DNA of 64,000 nucleotides from JBJXHN01 sp046233135 (GTDB lineage: Bacteria > Pseudomonadota > Alphaproteobacteria > Rhodospirillales > Rhodospirillaceae), in NCBI GenBank assembly GCA_046233135.1, contig JBJXHN010000012.1, positions 42,643 through 106,642 on the forward strand. The letters run 5' to 3'. This document shows positions 53,662 through 62,461 of this stretch, one piece after another. Each line of letters starts with the position of its first letter. The stretch's first letter is position 1. Under the pieces are notes generated by a model. That model was not told the origin of the DNA. It did not search any database and worked only from the letters and a program-made list of their open reading frames with translations. The position numbers and the translations under genes were made by a program.

Positions 53662-54129
53662 ATGGTCACCGATATGGGCGCGGAAAAGTCCAACAACCCC
53701 AGGCCATTAGAGCGGTCTTTGCCGATTGCGCTGCTGCGCGCGCGCGAGGCCGTGATGGCCCGCTTCCGGCCGCTTCTGGCCGAACGGGGGTTCACGGAAC
53801 AGCAGTGGCGGGTGCTTCGGGTCCTGGATGAGTTTGGCCCCCTTGATCCGTCGGAGATCGCCGACCGCTCGGTGATCATGCCGCCGTCGATGTCCCGGAT
53901 CCTGAAGACGCTGGAAGAGCGGGGGATGGTGTCCCGGACCCCTCACCCCCAGGACATGCGTCGCCACACCGTTTCCCTGACGCCAGCGGCGACGGAGGCG
54001 GTGGCCAAGGCCGCACCGGGCTCCAACGCCGTCTACGCCGAGTTGGAAGAAGTCTATGGGCGGGAGAGGCTGGAGGAGCTGATCCGCATGCTGGAGGATC
54101 TGTCCCGGAGTGCGTCCAAGGAGTCCTGA
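53662..54129 (+). CDS. hpaR: Homoprotocatechuate degradation operon regulator HpaR (MarR family)
   Basis: A 155-residue MarR protein. LPIALLRAREAVMARFRPLL, GFTEQQWRVLRVLDEFGPLD and MPPSMSRILKTLEERGMVSR followed by the wing R-T-P-H-P-Q-D-M-R-R form the HpaR-type winged helix. In E. coli HpaR represses the meta-cleavage operon until an hydroxyphenylacetate is present. Its divergent position from hpaF with palindromes between supports the same role here. A GGGAGCTG ribosome site lies upstream. Confidence 0.92.
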   Translation: MVTDMGAEKSNNPRPLERSLPIALLRAREAVMARFRPLLAERGFTEQQWRVLRVLDEFGPLDPSEIADRSVIMPPSMSRILKTLEERGMVSRTPHPQDMRRHTVSLTPAATEAVAKAAPGSNAVYAELEEVYGRERLEELIRMLEDLSRSASKES

Positions 54130-54134
54130 AAGGC

Positions 54135-54146
54135 GACCAATTGGTC
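54135..54146. promoter_or_regulatory. Perfect 12-bp palindrome between hpaR and the AraC gene
   Basis: GACCAATTGGTC lies five bases after the hpaR stop in the 88-base gap before the AraC-type gene. It could be an operator for the AraC gene or part of a weak terminator. No T-run follows. Confidence 0.3.
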
Positions 54147-54217
54147 TCTTCCTCTCCCACCTGGTTCGTCGGATACTGGCTGCCTGATCGGTTTGCCCTG
54201 GAAGGGACCCCCACCCC

Positions 54218-55249
54218 ATGGGAACGCCCCGTATCCGCGCCCGTCCTCTGGTGTCCTTCGAGCACCGTTTAGAGCTGTCCGCCCATCAGTGGGAAGAGGT
54301 TTCCCGCCGCAACAACTTGGATGGTGACCGGCTGGTGGACTGGGACCACCACATTCCCCTGCATGCCTTTGTCGGCGCCATGGAGGATCTGGGGGACCTG
54401 ACGGGAGACCGTTTGCTGGGGTGGCGCCTGGGGGAGACCCTGGACCTCGCCGAACTGGGAGACGCCGGGCTGGCGATTTCCCTGGCGCCGTCGCTGGGTG
54501 ATGCCCTGTCCTGCCTGAGCGACGGGTTTGCGACCATCCAGACCAGCAGCTATCTGCGCTTCGTGGTCGACGGCGACGTGGCGACGGTGAAGTACGCCAT
54601 CCTCGACCCCAACATCTGGCCCCGGCAGCAGGATGCGGAGCTGACCCTGGGGGTGATGGCGGGGATCGTCCGCCGCTTCGCCGGCGACCGCGCGCGGGAA
54701 ACCATGTCCCTGGAGTTGGAGCACGAACGGGGGGCGGGATCCCGGGTGCTGGGGACCCGGGTGGGCGGGGCGGTGCATCACGGGGCGCGGATGAACAGCC
54801 TCAGTTTTCCGGTCTCTTTGCTCGACAAGCGGCGATCCAGAGGGCCGGCAACGGATTTCCTCGCTCTGAGCCGCGCCCTGGATCGCAGCACCCAGGCGGT
54901 GGAACGGACCCTGCCCTTGTCCAACCGGGTGCGGCAGCTGCTGTTCCAGGGGATGGACGACGGTGGCGTCGACCAGGAAGCTGTCGCCGAGGCGCTAGGC
55001 ATGTCCAGCCGTACCCTGCGGCGGCGGCTGATGGAGACGGAAGGGCTGAGCTTCCACCAGATCGTCGAGGACAGCCGCAAGGCGCTGGCCCTGGCCTATA
55101 TCACCCGCACCGGCCTGCCTCTGGGCGAGATCGCCCTGAACCTGGGCTATTCGGATCAGACCGCCTTTACCCGGGCATTTTCCCGCTGGTTCGGCGTCTC
55201 GCCCCGGGCGGCGCGGCGGGGAGCGACGGAGTCCAGCTCGATCACCTGA
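54218..55249 (+). CDS. qhpR: AraC family transcriptional regulator, probable QhpR
   Basis: A 343-residue regulator. The N-terminal 200 residues form the PF12625-like 'arabinose-binding' sensor type domain; the C-terminal two-HTH AraC domain has ALGMSSRTLRRRLMETEGLSFHQIVEDSRK and IALNLGYSDQTAFTRAFSRWFGVSPRAAR. AraC-type QhpR activates the amine dehydrogenase operon of Paracoccus, and this gene abuts qhpF, so QhpR is the best guess; control of 4-hydroxyphenylacetate genes (HpaA-like) is the alternative. Its last 94 bases overlap qhpF on the other strand. Confidence 0.75.
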   Translation: MGTPRIRARPLVSFEHRLELSAHQWEEVSRRNNLDGDRLVDWDHHIPLHAFVGAMEDLGDLTGDRLLGWRLGETLDLAELGDAGLAISLAPSLGDALSCLSDGFATIQTSSYLRFVVDGDVATVKYAILDPNIWPRQQDAELTLGVMAGIVRRFAGDRARETMSLELEHERGAGSRVLGTRVGGAVHHGARMNSLSFPVSLLDKRRSRGPATDFLALSRALDRSTQAVERTLPLSNRVRQLLFQGMDDGGVDQEAVAEALGMSSRTLRRRLMETEGLSFHQIVEDSRKALALAYITRTGLPLGEIALNLGYSDQTAFTRAFSRWFGVSPRAARRGATESSSIT

Positions 55250-56937
55250 TCGAAGGGGCCGAAAAGGTCCGCCCCGGCATGCGCGGCCAGGATCCGCGTG
55301 CGGTCGGGATAGGCGGCGTCGATGGCGCCTATGATGGCCTGGGCAGAGGGCGTATCCAGCTCCGACAGGCTTTCATCCAGGATCAGAACCCGGAACGGCG
55401 TCAGCAGCGCCCGGGCCAGGGCCAGTCTCTGGCGCTGGCCGCCCGACAGGTCCAGGCCCCGTTCCCTTGCCTCGGTCTCCAGGCCCTGGCGCTCCGTCCG
55501 CAGCCAGAGGGCCAGCCCCACCAGATCCAGCACGCGCCAGAGGTCGGTCTCCGTTGACTCTGGGGCGGCGAGGCGCAGGTTGTCGGCGATGGTTCCCCGG
55601 AACACCCAGCCCACCTGCGGCACCACGGTTACCGCCCGGCGGGTGGCGGCCGGATCCAGGGTGCTCAGGTCCGCACCGTCCAGGGTCACCCGCCCGCCCG
55701 CCGGCACAAGGGTGCGGTTGAGCAGGCCGATCAGGGTGCTCTTCCCCCGGCCGGAAGGGGCGGCGAGCAGGACCTTCGAGCCCGCCGGAATGGTCAGGGA
55801 CAGGGCCGCGAACAGCGGCGGCATGTCGGGGGCGTGGGAGAAGGTCACCGCTTCCAGGGACAGGATACCCGGTCCGGGCGGCGGCGGTGCGTCGCCGGTG
55901 GCGGCGTCTTCGGCGCCGACCAGCTCCATGACCCGGCCCACTGCCACCTTCACCCGGGCCTGGGCATGATAGAGGCCGAGCAGGGTCCGCAAGGGGCCGG
56001 TCAGGAAGCCGAGGTAGGCCAGGAAGGCGACCAGGGAGCCCAGTGGCCAGCTGCCCTGGATCACCCACCAGCCGCCGAGGAGCAGGGTGGCGGTGCGTGA
56101 CAGGGCACCGAGCAGGGTGGGGACGGCGGTTGTGGTTTCCCGCCAGCGCCGCTGCTCCATCAGGGCGGTGATCTGGGTCGCCTGGGAAGCGTCCAAGGCA
56201 GTGAGGCGGGTACCTTCCGCACCCAGGGCGCGGATGACACCCAGGCCGGCCACACTTTCGGCGAGGAAAGAGGACAGGGTGCCACGCCGGTCGCGGACCT
56301 TTGCGGCCAGCCGTTCCGTGCGTGGCCGCGCCCAGGCCAGGAACAGCAGCTCCAGCGGGGTCAGAGCGATGGCCACCAGGGCAAGGCGCCATTCAAGAAC
56401 AGCGAGCATGGCCGCGCCGCCCGCCAGGCGGAAGACCGCCCCCAGACCGGACAGCAGGGCATCGAAGGCGAATTGCTGAATCTCTCCGGCATCACCATCC
56501 AGGCGGGTCATGACCTCGCCGATCGGACCGGGATCCTGGCTGCCGGACGCGGGGTCTGATCCCGATTTCCGGGGGCTGCCGCGCAGGACCGCTTCGAAAA
56601 CCCGGCTCCGGGTCTCGGCCAGCATGCGGGCGGAAAAGCGCAAGTGAACCAGGCCGCTTACCGCACCACCGGCCACAGCGGCCAGACCGACGGCGAAGGA
56701 GACGCCGGCCCACTGAAACAGAGCGTTCAGGTCGCCGGCCAGCAGGCCGTCGTCGATGATCAGCTTGGTGAGATAAGGGGGCGCGAGGCCAATGGTTGCC
56801 ATCCCCAGGGACAGGCCGAGCACCAGGGCCAGCCCTCCCAGGAAGCGCTGTAGGACAGGCGCCATCCAGGCACCGGCAGCCGCGCCGAACAGAAGGCGGG
56901 CGAAAAGGCCGGACAGACGTGCCGCAGCCGGGGTCAT
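55156..56937 (-). CDS. qhpF: ABC exporter (fused permease-ATPase) for the amine dehydrogenase gamma subunit, QhpF
   Basis: A 593-residue half-transporter: an N-terminal six-helix membrane domain (about residues 25-320) and a C-terminal ATPase. Walker A reads APSGRGKST, with alanine in place of the usual first glycine; the signature is LSGGQRQRLALARALL, Walker B VLILDESLSELD, and the H-loop histidine is in ILAAHAGADLF. Its place after qhpE matches the exporter that moves the cross-linked gamma subunit to the periplasm. The start overlaps the qhpE stop (ATGA). The 3' end runs antisense into the AraC gene. Confidence 0.88.
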   Translation of the reverse strand: MTPAAARLSGLFARLLFGAAAGAWMAPVLQRFLGGLALVLGLSLGMATIGLAPPYLTKLIIDDGLLAGDLNALFQWAGVSFAVGLAAVAGGAVSGLVHLRFSARMLAETRSRVFEAVLRGSPRKSGSDPASGSQDPGPIGEVMTRLDGDAGEIQQFAFDALLSGLGAVFRLAGGAAMLAVLEWRLALVAIALTPLELLFLAWARPRTERLAAKVRDRRGTLSSFLAESVAGLGVIRALGAEGTRLTALDASQATQITALMEQRRWRETTTAVPTLLGALSRTATLLLGGWWVIQGSWPLGSLVAFLAYLGFLTGPLRTLLGLYHAQARVKVAVGRVMELVGAEDAATGDAPPPPGPGILSLEAVTFSHAPDMPPLFAALSLTIPAGSKVLLAAPSGRGKSTLIGLLNRTLVPAGGRVTLDGADLSTLDPAATRRAVTVVPQVGWVFRGTIADNLRLAAPESTETDLWRVLDLVGLALWLRTERQGLETEARERGLDLSGGQRQRLALARALLTPFRVLILDESLSELDTPSAQAIIGAIDAAYPDRTRILAAHAGADLFGPFDQVIELDSVAPRRAARGETPNQRENARVKAV

Positions 56938-57659
56938 GCGGATTGCCTCCGTCGCCGCTCCGCGCCCCGATGGACCGCCCGGACGGCCAGGCCGCGGATC
57001 AGGGCGGCCGGGCTGGGGTCCGCGTCTCCGGTAAACAGCAGCGAGGCCACATGGGCGGTAACCCGGGCGCAGGCGATGCTGGCCCCGCCCGGGCCGGACG
57101 GGAGGCCCGGCTGGGGGTGCTCCGGCGAGGCGCACCAGGCGCCTACCACCGGCGTGCTGTCGGTTCCCAGCAGGGAGATATCGTCAAAGCCGCAGCGGGC
57201 ATCACCGGTGGCGGCGATGACACCGGGGTAGGCGGCCGGGTAGCAGGGGACACCCTGGGCGGGCGCGGCGGCGACCAGGATGGCGCCGGTCGCCCGGGCG
57301 CTGTTGACGGCGTCCCGAAGCACCTGCCGGTCGTGGGGCAGGCCGAGGCTGAGGCAGATCAGGCGCACGCCGGCCTCTTCCACCAGCCAGGTCACCGCCG
57401 CCGCAACCCGGGCTGCGGAGGTGACGGGGCGGTCGTCGAAGACCTGGGCGTGCACGGGAATCACGCCGGGCAGGGCGCGGCGCAGCACTGCTTCCACCCG
57501 CGTTCCATGACCCAGCCGGTCCGGTACCGCAGGAGCGGACGCGACTGTTCCGGTCTGTGTGGCGAAGAAGCGGCGGGCTCCGGCCAGGGGGGAGCCCAGG
57601 GAACCACCGGGGCCGCCGCTATCCACGATGCCCACGCGGGGGAGGGGGGGCAGGGGCAT
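56934..57659 (-). CDS. qhpE: Subtilisin-like serine protease, gamma-subunit leader peptidase QhpE
   Basis: A 241-residue compact S8-type protease. The catalytic triad is D13 (VGIVDSGG), H51 (LGHGTRVEAV) and S194 (GGASIACARVTAHVA). No signal peptide is seen, so it is expected to act in the cytoplasm. In the amine dehydrogenase system QhpE removes the leader of the cross-linked gamma subunit. ATG 57659 is the first good start before GIVDSG; the ribosome site is weak and overlaps the qhpB stop region. A longer start cannot be excluded. Confidence 0.85.
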   Translation of the reverse strand: MPLPPLPRVGIVDSGGPGGSLGSPLAGARRFFATQTGTVASAPAVPDRLGHGTRVEAVLRRALPGVIPVHAQVFDDRPVTSAARVAAAVTWLVEEAGVRLICLSLGLPHDRQVLRDAVNSARATGAILVAAAPAQGVPCYPAAYPGVIAATGDARCGFDDISLLGTDSTPVVGAWCASPEHPQPGLPSGPGGASIACARVTAHVASLLFTGDADPSPAALIRGLAVRAVHRGAERRRRQSA

Positions 57660-57672
57660 GAAGCGGGATGCC

Positions 57673-58776
57673 CTATTTGATGGGCGCATCGCGGGAAATG
57701 ACCCGCATGGCCGCCAGGGACATGTTGGCTTCGCCGGGCATGGGGATCTGCCCTTTCTGCTCCAGGGTTTCGGCGTCATAGACGACGATGTCCCCCATGG
57801 CCCCGCCCACGAAAACCTGGCTGCCATCGCTGGAAATGTTGATTGCGTAATAGCTGTGGGGCAGGTCGACCCGCTTCACCGGCTTGCCGGTTTTCAGGTC
57901 GAACTTGGACAGCTGGGTATAGGCGCCATAGATGATGTCCTTGTTCACCGGGCTGGCCACGGTGGAGAAATAGAAGATATCGGTGTTCTCCACATTGACC
58001 ATGCGGGTGGCGCCGCTGCCCAGATCCAGGGTCAGGATGCCGGTCCAATAGGTGGCGGGATCGGCCATATCCATGTCGCTGCGTGCGGTATAATAGGGGG
58101 TGGCCATTACCCCGGCCTGTTCCCACTGGCTCCACACATCCAGCACGTCGGTGGGATGGAAGTTCTCCCGGCCCCAGGCCTGGGTCGGCACTTCGGCGAT
58201 CTTTTCGCCAGTGGTTCCGTTGAAGATATGCAGGGCGCGGCCCAGGCCGTAAAGCTTGGAACCGTCCTTGGAATACATCAGCAGGGTGATCTGGCGCGGG
58301 GCCTCGGTGCGGCCGGTCAGGGCACCGGTCGTGGCATCGTAGAAGGATATGCGGGTGGGCTGCACCTGGTACTCGTTGGTCAGCAACTTCACTGGCGATT
58401 CATAGACCGCCAGCGTCGATCCGTCAGGCGAGATGTCGACGCCGAACATGGCCTTCACCCGGGTGTCGTCGCTCGACAGGTTCATGCGCATCGTTTCCTT
58501 GCCGCTGTCCAGGTCGATCCCCACCAGGGTCTCCCAGCCGTTGATCAGGACATAGACGGTCTTGCCGTCGGGGGCGGGCACGACGTTCATCGGCGCCGGT
58601 CCACCGTCCTTCAGGGTAATGGTCTTGGCCACTGTCATCGCATCGGGATCCACGACCACCAGCTTGTCGGGCTTGGCTGCGGTCAGGATATAGTCTTTGG
58701 CCGAAGCGGCTGCGCCGCACAGCAGGGCCGGGGCCAGGACGGCGGCGCACAGGGCCGTTTTCAGGGTGCGTTTCAT
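57673..58776 (-). CDS. qhpB: Quinohemoprotein amine dehydrogenase beta subunit (beta-propeller)
   Basis: A 367-residue protein with a Sec signal peptide of about 26 residues (ending GAAASA) and repeated blades of the YVTN type: AKPDKLVVVDPDAMTVAKTI, APDGKTVYVLINGWETLVGI, SSDGSQVFVGGAMGDIVVYD. The seven-bladed propeller holds the gamma subunit in the periplasmic enzyme. It lies between qhpC and qhpE, the known qhp order. The open frame upstream overlaps qhpC in another phase and is not coding. Confidence 0.92.
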   Translation of the reverse strand: MKRTLKTALCAAVLAPALLCGAAASAKDYILTAAKPDKLVVVDPDAMTVAKTITLKDGGPAPMNVVPAPDGKTVYVLINGWETLVGIDLDSGKETMRMNLSSDDTRVKAMFGVDISPDGSTLAVYESPVKLLTNEYQVQPTRISFYDATTGALTGRTEAPRQITLLMYSKDGSKLYGLGRALHIFNGTTGEKIAEVPTQAWGRENFHPTDVLDVWSQWEQAGVMATPYYTARSDMDMADPATYWTGILTLDLGSGATRMVNVENTDIFYFSTVASPVNKDIIYGAYTQLSKFDLKTGKPVKRVDLPHSYYAINISSDGSQVFVGGAMGDIVVYDAETLEQKGQIPMPGEANMSLAAMRVISRDAPIK

Positions 58777-58847
58777 TGCGGAGGGTCTCCGTCTTCCATG
58801 TCGATCGGATGCGTTGGCGAGGGGGGGGGAAGAAAGCCTGTGCGGCC

Positions 58848-59174
58848 CTATCCCTTGTCCTCGGGGAACACCGATTGCAGCTTGCGCCAGTCCTCGTGGG
58901 CCGCCGGGGCGTCGGCGTTCCAGGTCGGATAGGTGTTGAGGGTGTCGGCCACCTGGGCCGGCCACCAGCAGGGGTCGGAACAGCCGTACAGGTCCGCTTC
59001 CATGGGCTGGCAAAGGGCGGCGACGCCGCCGAAGGCATCCACTTCCCAGCCCGGATCGAACGAGGTGGTGCAGCCCACCAGGGTGGTCATGGCGACAACT
59101 TCGTCTTCCTTGCCGTCCAGGGCGGCGTCGGCCAGCTGGCGGGCCTTGTCGTTGGCAGGTTTCAGATGGTTCAT
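58848..59174 (-). CDS. qhpC: Quinohemoprotein amine dehydrogenase gamma subunit precursor (cysteine tryptophylquinone protein)
   Basis: A 108-residue precursor: a leader of about 28 residues without a Sec signal, then the catalytic chain. All residues used in the known gamma subunit are at the right spacing: C35-E44, C55-D61 and C69-D77 for the three thioether links, and C65 with W71 for the cysteine tryptophylquinone, within LYGCSDPCWWPAQVAD. The numbering equals 7/16, 27/33, 41/49 and 37/43 of the mature enzyme if cleavage follows residue 28. QhpD forms the cross-links, QhpG oxidises the tryptophan, QhpE trims and QhpF exports it. The start overlaps the qhpD stop. Confidence 0.95.
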   Translation of the reverse strand: MNHLKPANDKARQLADAALDGKEDEVVAMTTLVGCTTSFDPGWEVDAFGGVAALCQPMEADLYGCSDPCWWPAQVADTLNTYPTWNADAPAAHEDWRKLQSVFPEDKG

Positions 59175-60604
59175 GATGCGCGGCTCCTGGGTTCGACATG
59201 GTGGCGGAGGAAGGACGGATTGGCGCGGGTGATGCGCGTGTAGGCGCGCACGCCGAAATCCACCCAGTCCCGCATGAGATCGCAGTAGTGGGTGACAGGG
59301 GCATGGGGATCCCCCGTCTTCGCATAGGATTCGTGGTAGCAGCCGCCGGCGCAGAAAGCGCGGATGCGGCAGGTGGCGCAGTCCCGGCCGGTACGGTCCT
59401 GGGCGGTTTCGATAAAGGCGCCAAGGCGGTCCACGTCGATGCCCCCGGACACCGATCCATAGGTCGGCTGATCGGAGCCCACGAAGCGGTGGCACAGGTG
59501 CAGGTCGCCCTCTCCATCCACCGCCAGCATGCCCAGGCCAGCGCCGCAGGGAACAGCCTTGCGGGTCCCCCGGGCGATGTCGGTGAGCAGCTGGTGCATG
59601 TTGGAAAAGCCGATGTTCCGCCCGGCGATGGCGGCCTCCACATAGGCTTCCCCAAGCGCCTTCATGCCCTCGAACACCGCAAGCAGGTCGTCGGGCGGCA
59701 GGTTGAAGGCGGTCATTGGGCCGGAGGTCACCGGTCCGAAGCCCACCTCGTGGAAACCCAGATCGTCGCGCAGGTGGCGGTGAATGGCGATGACGTCGGT
59801 CACGCCCCGGGTAAGGGTGACCCGTACGCCCACGGGGCGGGAGCGGTAGCGCGACAGCAGCATGCGGACCTTGTCCGACACCACGTCATAGGTGCCCTGG
59901 CCGCCCACCGTTCGCCGGTTCAGGTCATGCTGGGCCTTCGGGCCGTCCATGCTGACCGTCAGGGCGAAGGCATGGGCATCCATCCAGTCCACCAGTTCCT
60001 TGGTCAGCAGGGTGGCGTTGGTGGTCAGGGAGAAGTCGACCGCCTTACCCTCTGCCTCTGCCTTGGCTCCGGCGTAGGCGACCACATCGCGGATCAGCGG
60101 GACGTTGGTCAGGGGCTCGCCGCCGAAGAAGACGATGTTGACCCGGTCCCGGACCGACGCCTGCCGGAACAGCAGGTCGACCGACTGGCGGGCCGTCTCG
60201 ACCTCCATGCGCCGGCCCTTGGCGGGGGTGGTCAGATCTTCCTTGTAGCAGTAGGTGCAGGACAGGTTGCACCCGGTGTTGACGTTAAGAACGATGGTGC
60301 TGAGCGGAATGTCCTCCACCGCCTGGATGACGGGGGGCGATTCCAGGGCATCGGCGTCCCGCAGGATGTCCAGCCGGGTCAGGGAGTCGACGCAGTCGGC
60401 CAGGTCGCCGGGAGAATGGCGGTCCCCCAGGCTGCGCCGCATGGTCTCGGCCGAAACCTTGCCTTCCTTGCGGAACAGGTCGAGAACCGCAGCGCTGACC
60501 GCGTCCATCTCGAACAGACCGGAGGTGGGCACGTGGACCAGCATGCGCTGTCCGTCCACGACGATGTCATGCACATTGTGGGGGACCAGGGCAAGAAGAC
60601 CCAT
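59171..60604 (-). CDS. qhpD: Radical SAM peptide-modifying enzyme QhpD (thioether cross-linking)
   Basis: A 477-residue radical SAM protein. The N-terminal part (residues 1-95) is a peptide-recognition-like segment; the SAM cluster motif C112-x3-C116-x2-C119 is in NTGCNLSCTYCYKED and the C-terminal SPASM-type cluster region includes CATCRIRAFCAGGCYHES. QhpD makes the intra-chain Cys-to-Asp/Glu methylene thioether bonds in the gamma subunit. It is coupled to qhpC by a four-base overlap. Confidence 0.94.
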   Translation of the reverse strand: MGLLALVPHNVHDIVVDGQRMLVHVPTSGLFEMDAVSAAVLDLFRKEGKVSAETMRRSLGDRHSPGDLADCVDSLTRLDILRDADALESPPVIQAVEDIPLSTIVLNVNTGCNLSCTYCYKEDLTTPAKGRRMEVETARQSVDLLFRQASVRDRVNIVFFGGEPLTNVPLIRDVVAYAGAKAEAEGKAVDFSLTTNATLLTKELVDWMDAHAFALTVSMDGPKAQHDLNRRTVGGQGTYDVVSDKVRMLLSRYRSRPVGVRVTLTRGVTDVIAIHRHLRDDLGFHEVGFGPVTSGPMTAFNLPPDDLLAVFEGMKALGEAYVEAAIAGRNIGFSNMHQLLTDIARGTRKAVPCGAGLGMLAVDGEGDLHLCHRFVGSDQPTYGSVSGGIDVDRLGAFIETAQDRTGRDCATCRIRAFCAGGCYHESYAKTGDPHAPVTHYCDLMRDWVDFGVRAYTRITRANPSFLRHHVEPRSRAS

Positions 60605-60635
60605 GATGTCACTCCTTCACGCGCGGGGTGGGGAT

Positions 60636-62219
60636 TTAGCGGATCGGCGTGTCGACGAAGCGCTGGACGGTGACGTAAAGCTGGCCGGTGCCTTCCAGGG
60701 TGGCGTCGCCGTCCTTCACCGTGGCGATGACCTTCAGGTTGCCGGTGTTGTTGGTGCCCATCACCCGCGCCGGGTTGGGACCGGCGGGGCCGGGCGTGAA
60801 CAGGCCGTCCGGAGAAATCTCCCCGGCGAACTTCGCGTCTTCCATGGCTGCGGCGGTTTCGTCGAAGTCTTCCGTCCGCCAGTCCGCTTCCAGAGCGCCG
60901 ATGCGCAGGTCGTCTTCGGTTTCCGGGGTGCCGTCGGGGCCGTTTGCGAAGCCGATGGCTTCGAACTGGGCGGGGACCTTGGCGATGGGGCCGCCGTTGC
61001 CGCCGACCCGGGCGAAGGTCAGCGCCGGTTCCACGGCCACCCGGTCCACCGAATCATAGACCACCAGGGCAGCGGGCAGGGTGGCATCGCCTACCGTGAC
61101 GTTGCGGGCACCGGCAGCGGCGTCGGTGTCGGCCGTCACCGTCAGCACCACCGTATCGGCCGAGGCGCTTTCCACCGTGGCGGTCAGGCCCTCTCCCAGC
61201 TCCGGCTTGCCGCTGAGGTTGGCACCCACCAGGGTGATGCGGGCTGAAGTGCCCTGCTTGAGGATCGCCGGGCTGGTGGCCAGCAGAGCGGGGGCGGTGC
61301 CGGTTTTGGCGGCGGTCAGGGTGGCGCCGACCACATCGTCCGCGGCCATGAACCAGCGGCCGGACAGACCGGATCCGTCGGCGTTGGCGGCGAGCACCTG
61401 ACGGATCTTGCCGCCGGGGCCGGACAGGGTGGCGCGCCATTCCCCGGCGCCGTAGACCCGGGCCGTGCCGGCGAAGGTCGCCGGAGCCTTGCCGGCGACG
61501 GACAGGGTCAACGACAGGGTCAGTTCACCCTCGGCGCCGGCTGTGGCGCTCATCGTTCCGGCGTAGTCCCCATGTCCGGGCCAGTGTCCGGCCACCCGCC
61601 AGTCCCCGGCCAGGGACACCGGATCGATTGCCGCCGGGGCTTTGCCCAAGGGGAACATCTCGGCCAGGGTGGCGACCACCTCGGTGCTGGCGATGCCCCA
61701 CCAGTCGCGGTCCCGGGCCAGGGCCTGGTATTCGGCGGTGGGGAACTGGCCCAGGTGGAAGTTCACCAGCTTCGACCAGTCATCCTTGGTGCGGCGCTGA
61801 AGGGCTACGCGGGCGAAGCTGTGACAGCGCGAACACATCTCTGTCAGTTCCTGGGTGGGGCCGACATCTTCGGCGACCGGACGTTTTTCCAGGATGTAGC
61901 GGTAATCCCGGGTCTCTTCGATGGACAGGCCCCGGGTATCGGAAAGATGGCGCACCACGGCCGTCCGTTCCTGGGGCGACAAGGCCAGGTTATGGTTGCG
62001 CATCATGCGCACCACAGTCATGTCCCAGCCCTCAGGGGTGCGGCGGCCTGCGTCAATGCGCGGAATGGCGTCGCTGTCGTTCTTGATGTGGCAGGTGGCG
62101 CATTTGGTGGCGATCACCGTTGCGCCATCGACGGGATCCGCGCCGGCGGCCCAGGCGCTGGCCGTAAAGGGCAACATGACGCCGGCCCCCAGGATCAATG
62201 CCTTCGAAAAACCTCTCAT
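60636..62219 (-). CDS. qhpA: Quinohemoprotein amine dehydrogenase alpha subunit (diheme cytochrome c)
   Basis: A 527-residue exported protein. The signal peptide ends near SAWA, and two c-type heme motifs follow: C40-A-T-C43-H44 and C129-S-R-C132-H133; the remainder forms the beta-barrel and immunoglobulin-like domains seen in the known alpha subunit. It passes electrons from the tryptophylquinone to periplasmic acceptors. It is the first gene of the qhpADCBEF operon; AAGGGGCGAAGGA precedes the ATG. Divergent from qhpG. Confidence 0.94.
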   Translation of the reverse strand: MRGFSKALILGAGVMLPFTASAWAAGADPVDGATVIATKCATCHIKNDSDAIPRIDAGRRTPEGWDMTVVRMMRNHNLALSPQERTAVVRHLSDTRGLSIEETRDYRYILEKRPVAEDVGPTQELTEMCSRCHSFARVALQRRTKDDWSKLVNFHLGQFPTAEYQALARDRDWWGIASTEVVATLAEMFPLGKAPAAIDPVSLAGDWRVAGHWPGHGDYAGTMSATAGAEGELTLSLTLSVAGKAPATFAGTARVYGAGEWRATLSGPGGKIRQVLAANADGSGLSGRWFMAADDVVGATLTAAKTGTAPALLATSPAILKQGTSARITLVGANLSGKPELGEGLTATVESASADTVVLTVTADTDAAAGARNVTVGDATLPAALVVYDSVDRVAVEPALTFARVGGNGGPIAKVPAQFEAIGFANGPDGTPETEDDLRIGALEADWRTEDFDETAAAMEDAKFAGEISPDGLFTPGPAGPNPARVMGTNNTGNLKVIATVKDGDATLEGTGQLYVTVQRFVDTPIR

Positions 62220-62280
62220 TCCTTCGCCCCTTTCCTGCCGCACACGGGCGCCCGTTCGGGGTGCCGCCGCGCCGGCGTTA

Positions 62281-62335
62281 GCAATTGCACAAAAAAGCAT
62301 CGATTGTTTCAGTGAACAAAAAATAGGCTAGCGAG
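62281..62335. promoter_or_regulatory. AT-rich control element between qhpA and qhpG
   Basis: The 242-base divergent gap is GC-rich except for this island, which contains TTGTT-6 nt-AACAA (62304-62319) flanked by A-runs. It lies 62-116 bases upstream of qhpA and is the best candidate for the QhpR/AraC binding site and qhpA promoter. A TTGACA at 62353 has no matching -10. Confidence 0.4.
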
Positions 62336-62461
62336 GATTCCGGTTTCGGTTCTTGACACTTTCGGCCACGGACCGCGAAACCCGTAAGATGGCCGATCGA
62401 GTCAAGACGGGGATCGGAGCCGGGACCTCATTAGGCGTGATCGGAACGGGGAGAGCAAGGC

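Noticed and set aside
62353..62390. TTGACA as a sigma-70 promoter for qhpG
   Set aside because: The only -10-like sequence (TAAGAT at 62385) is 26 bases away, too far for a standard promoter.
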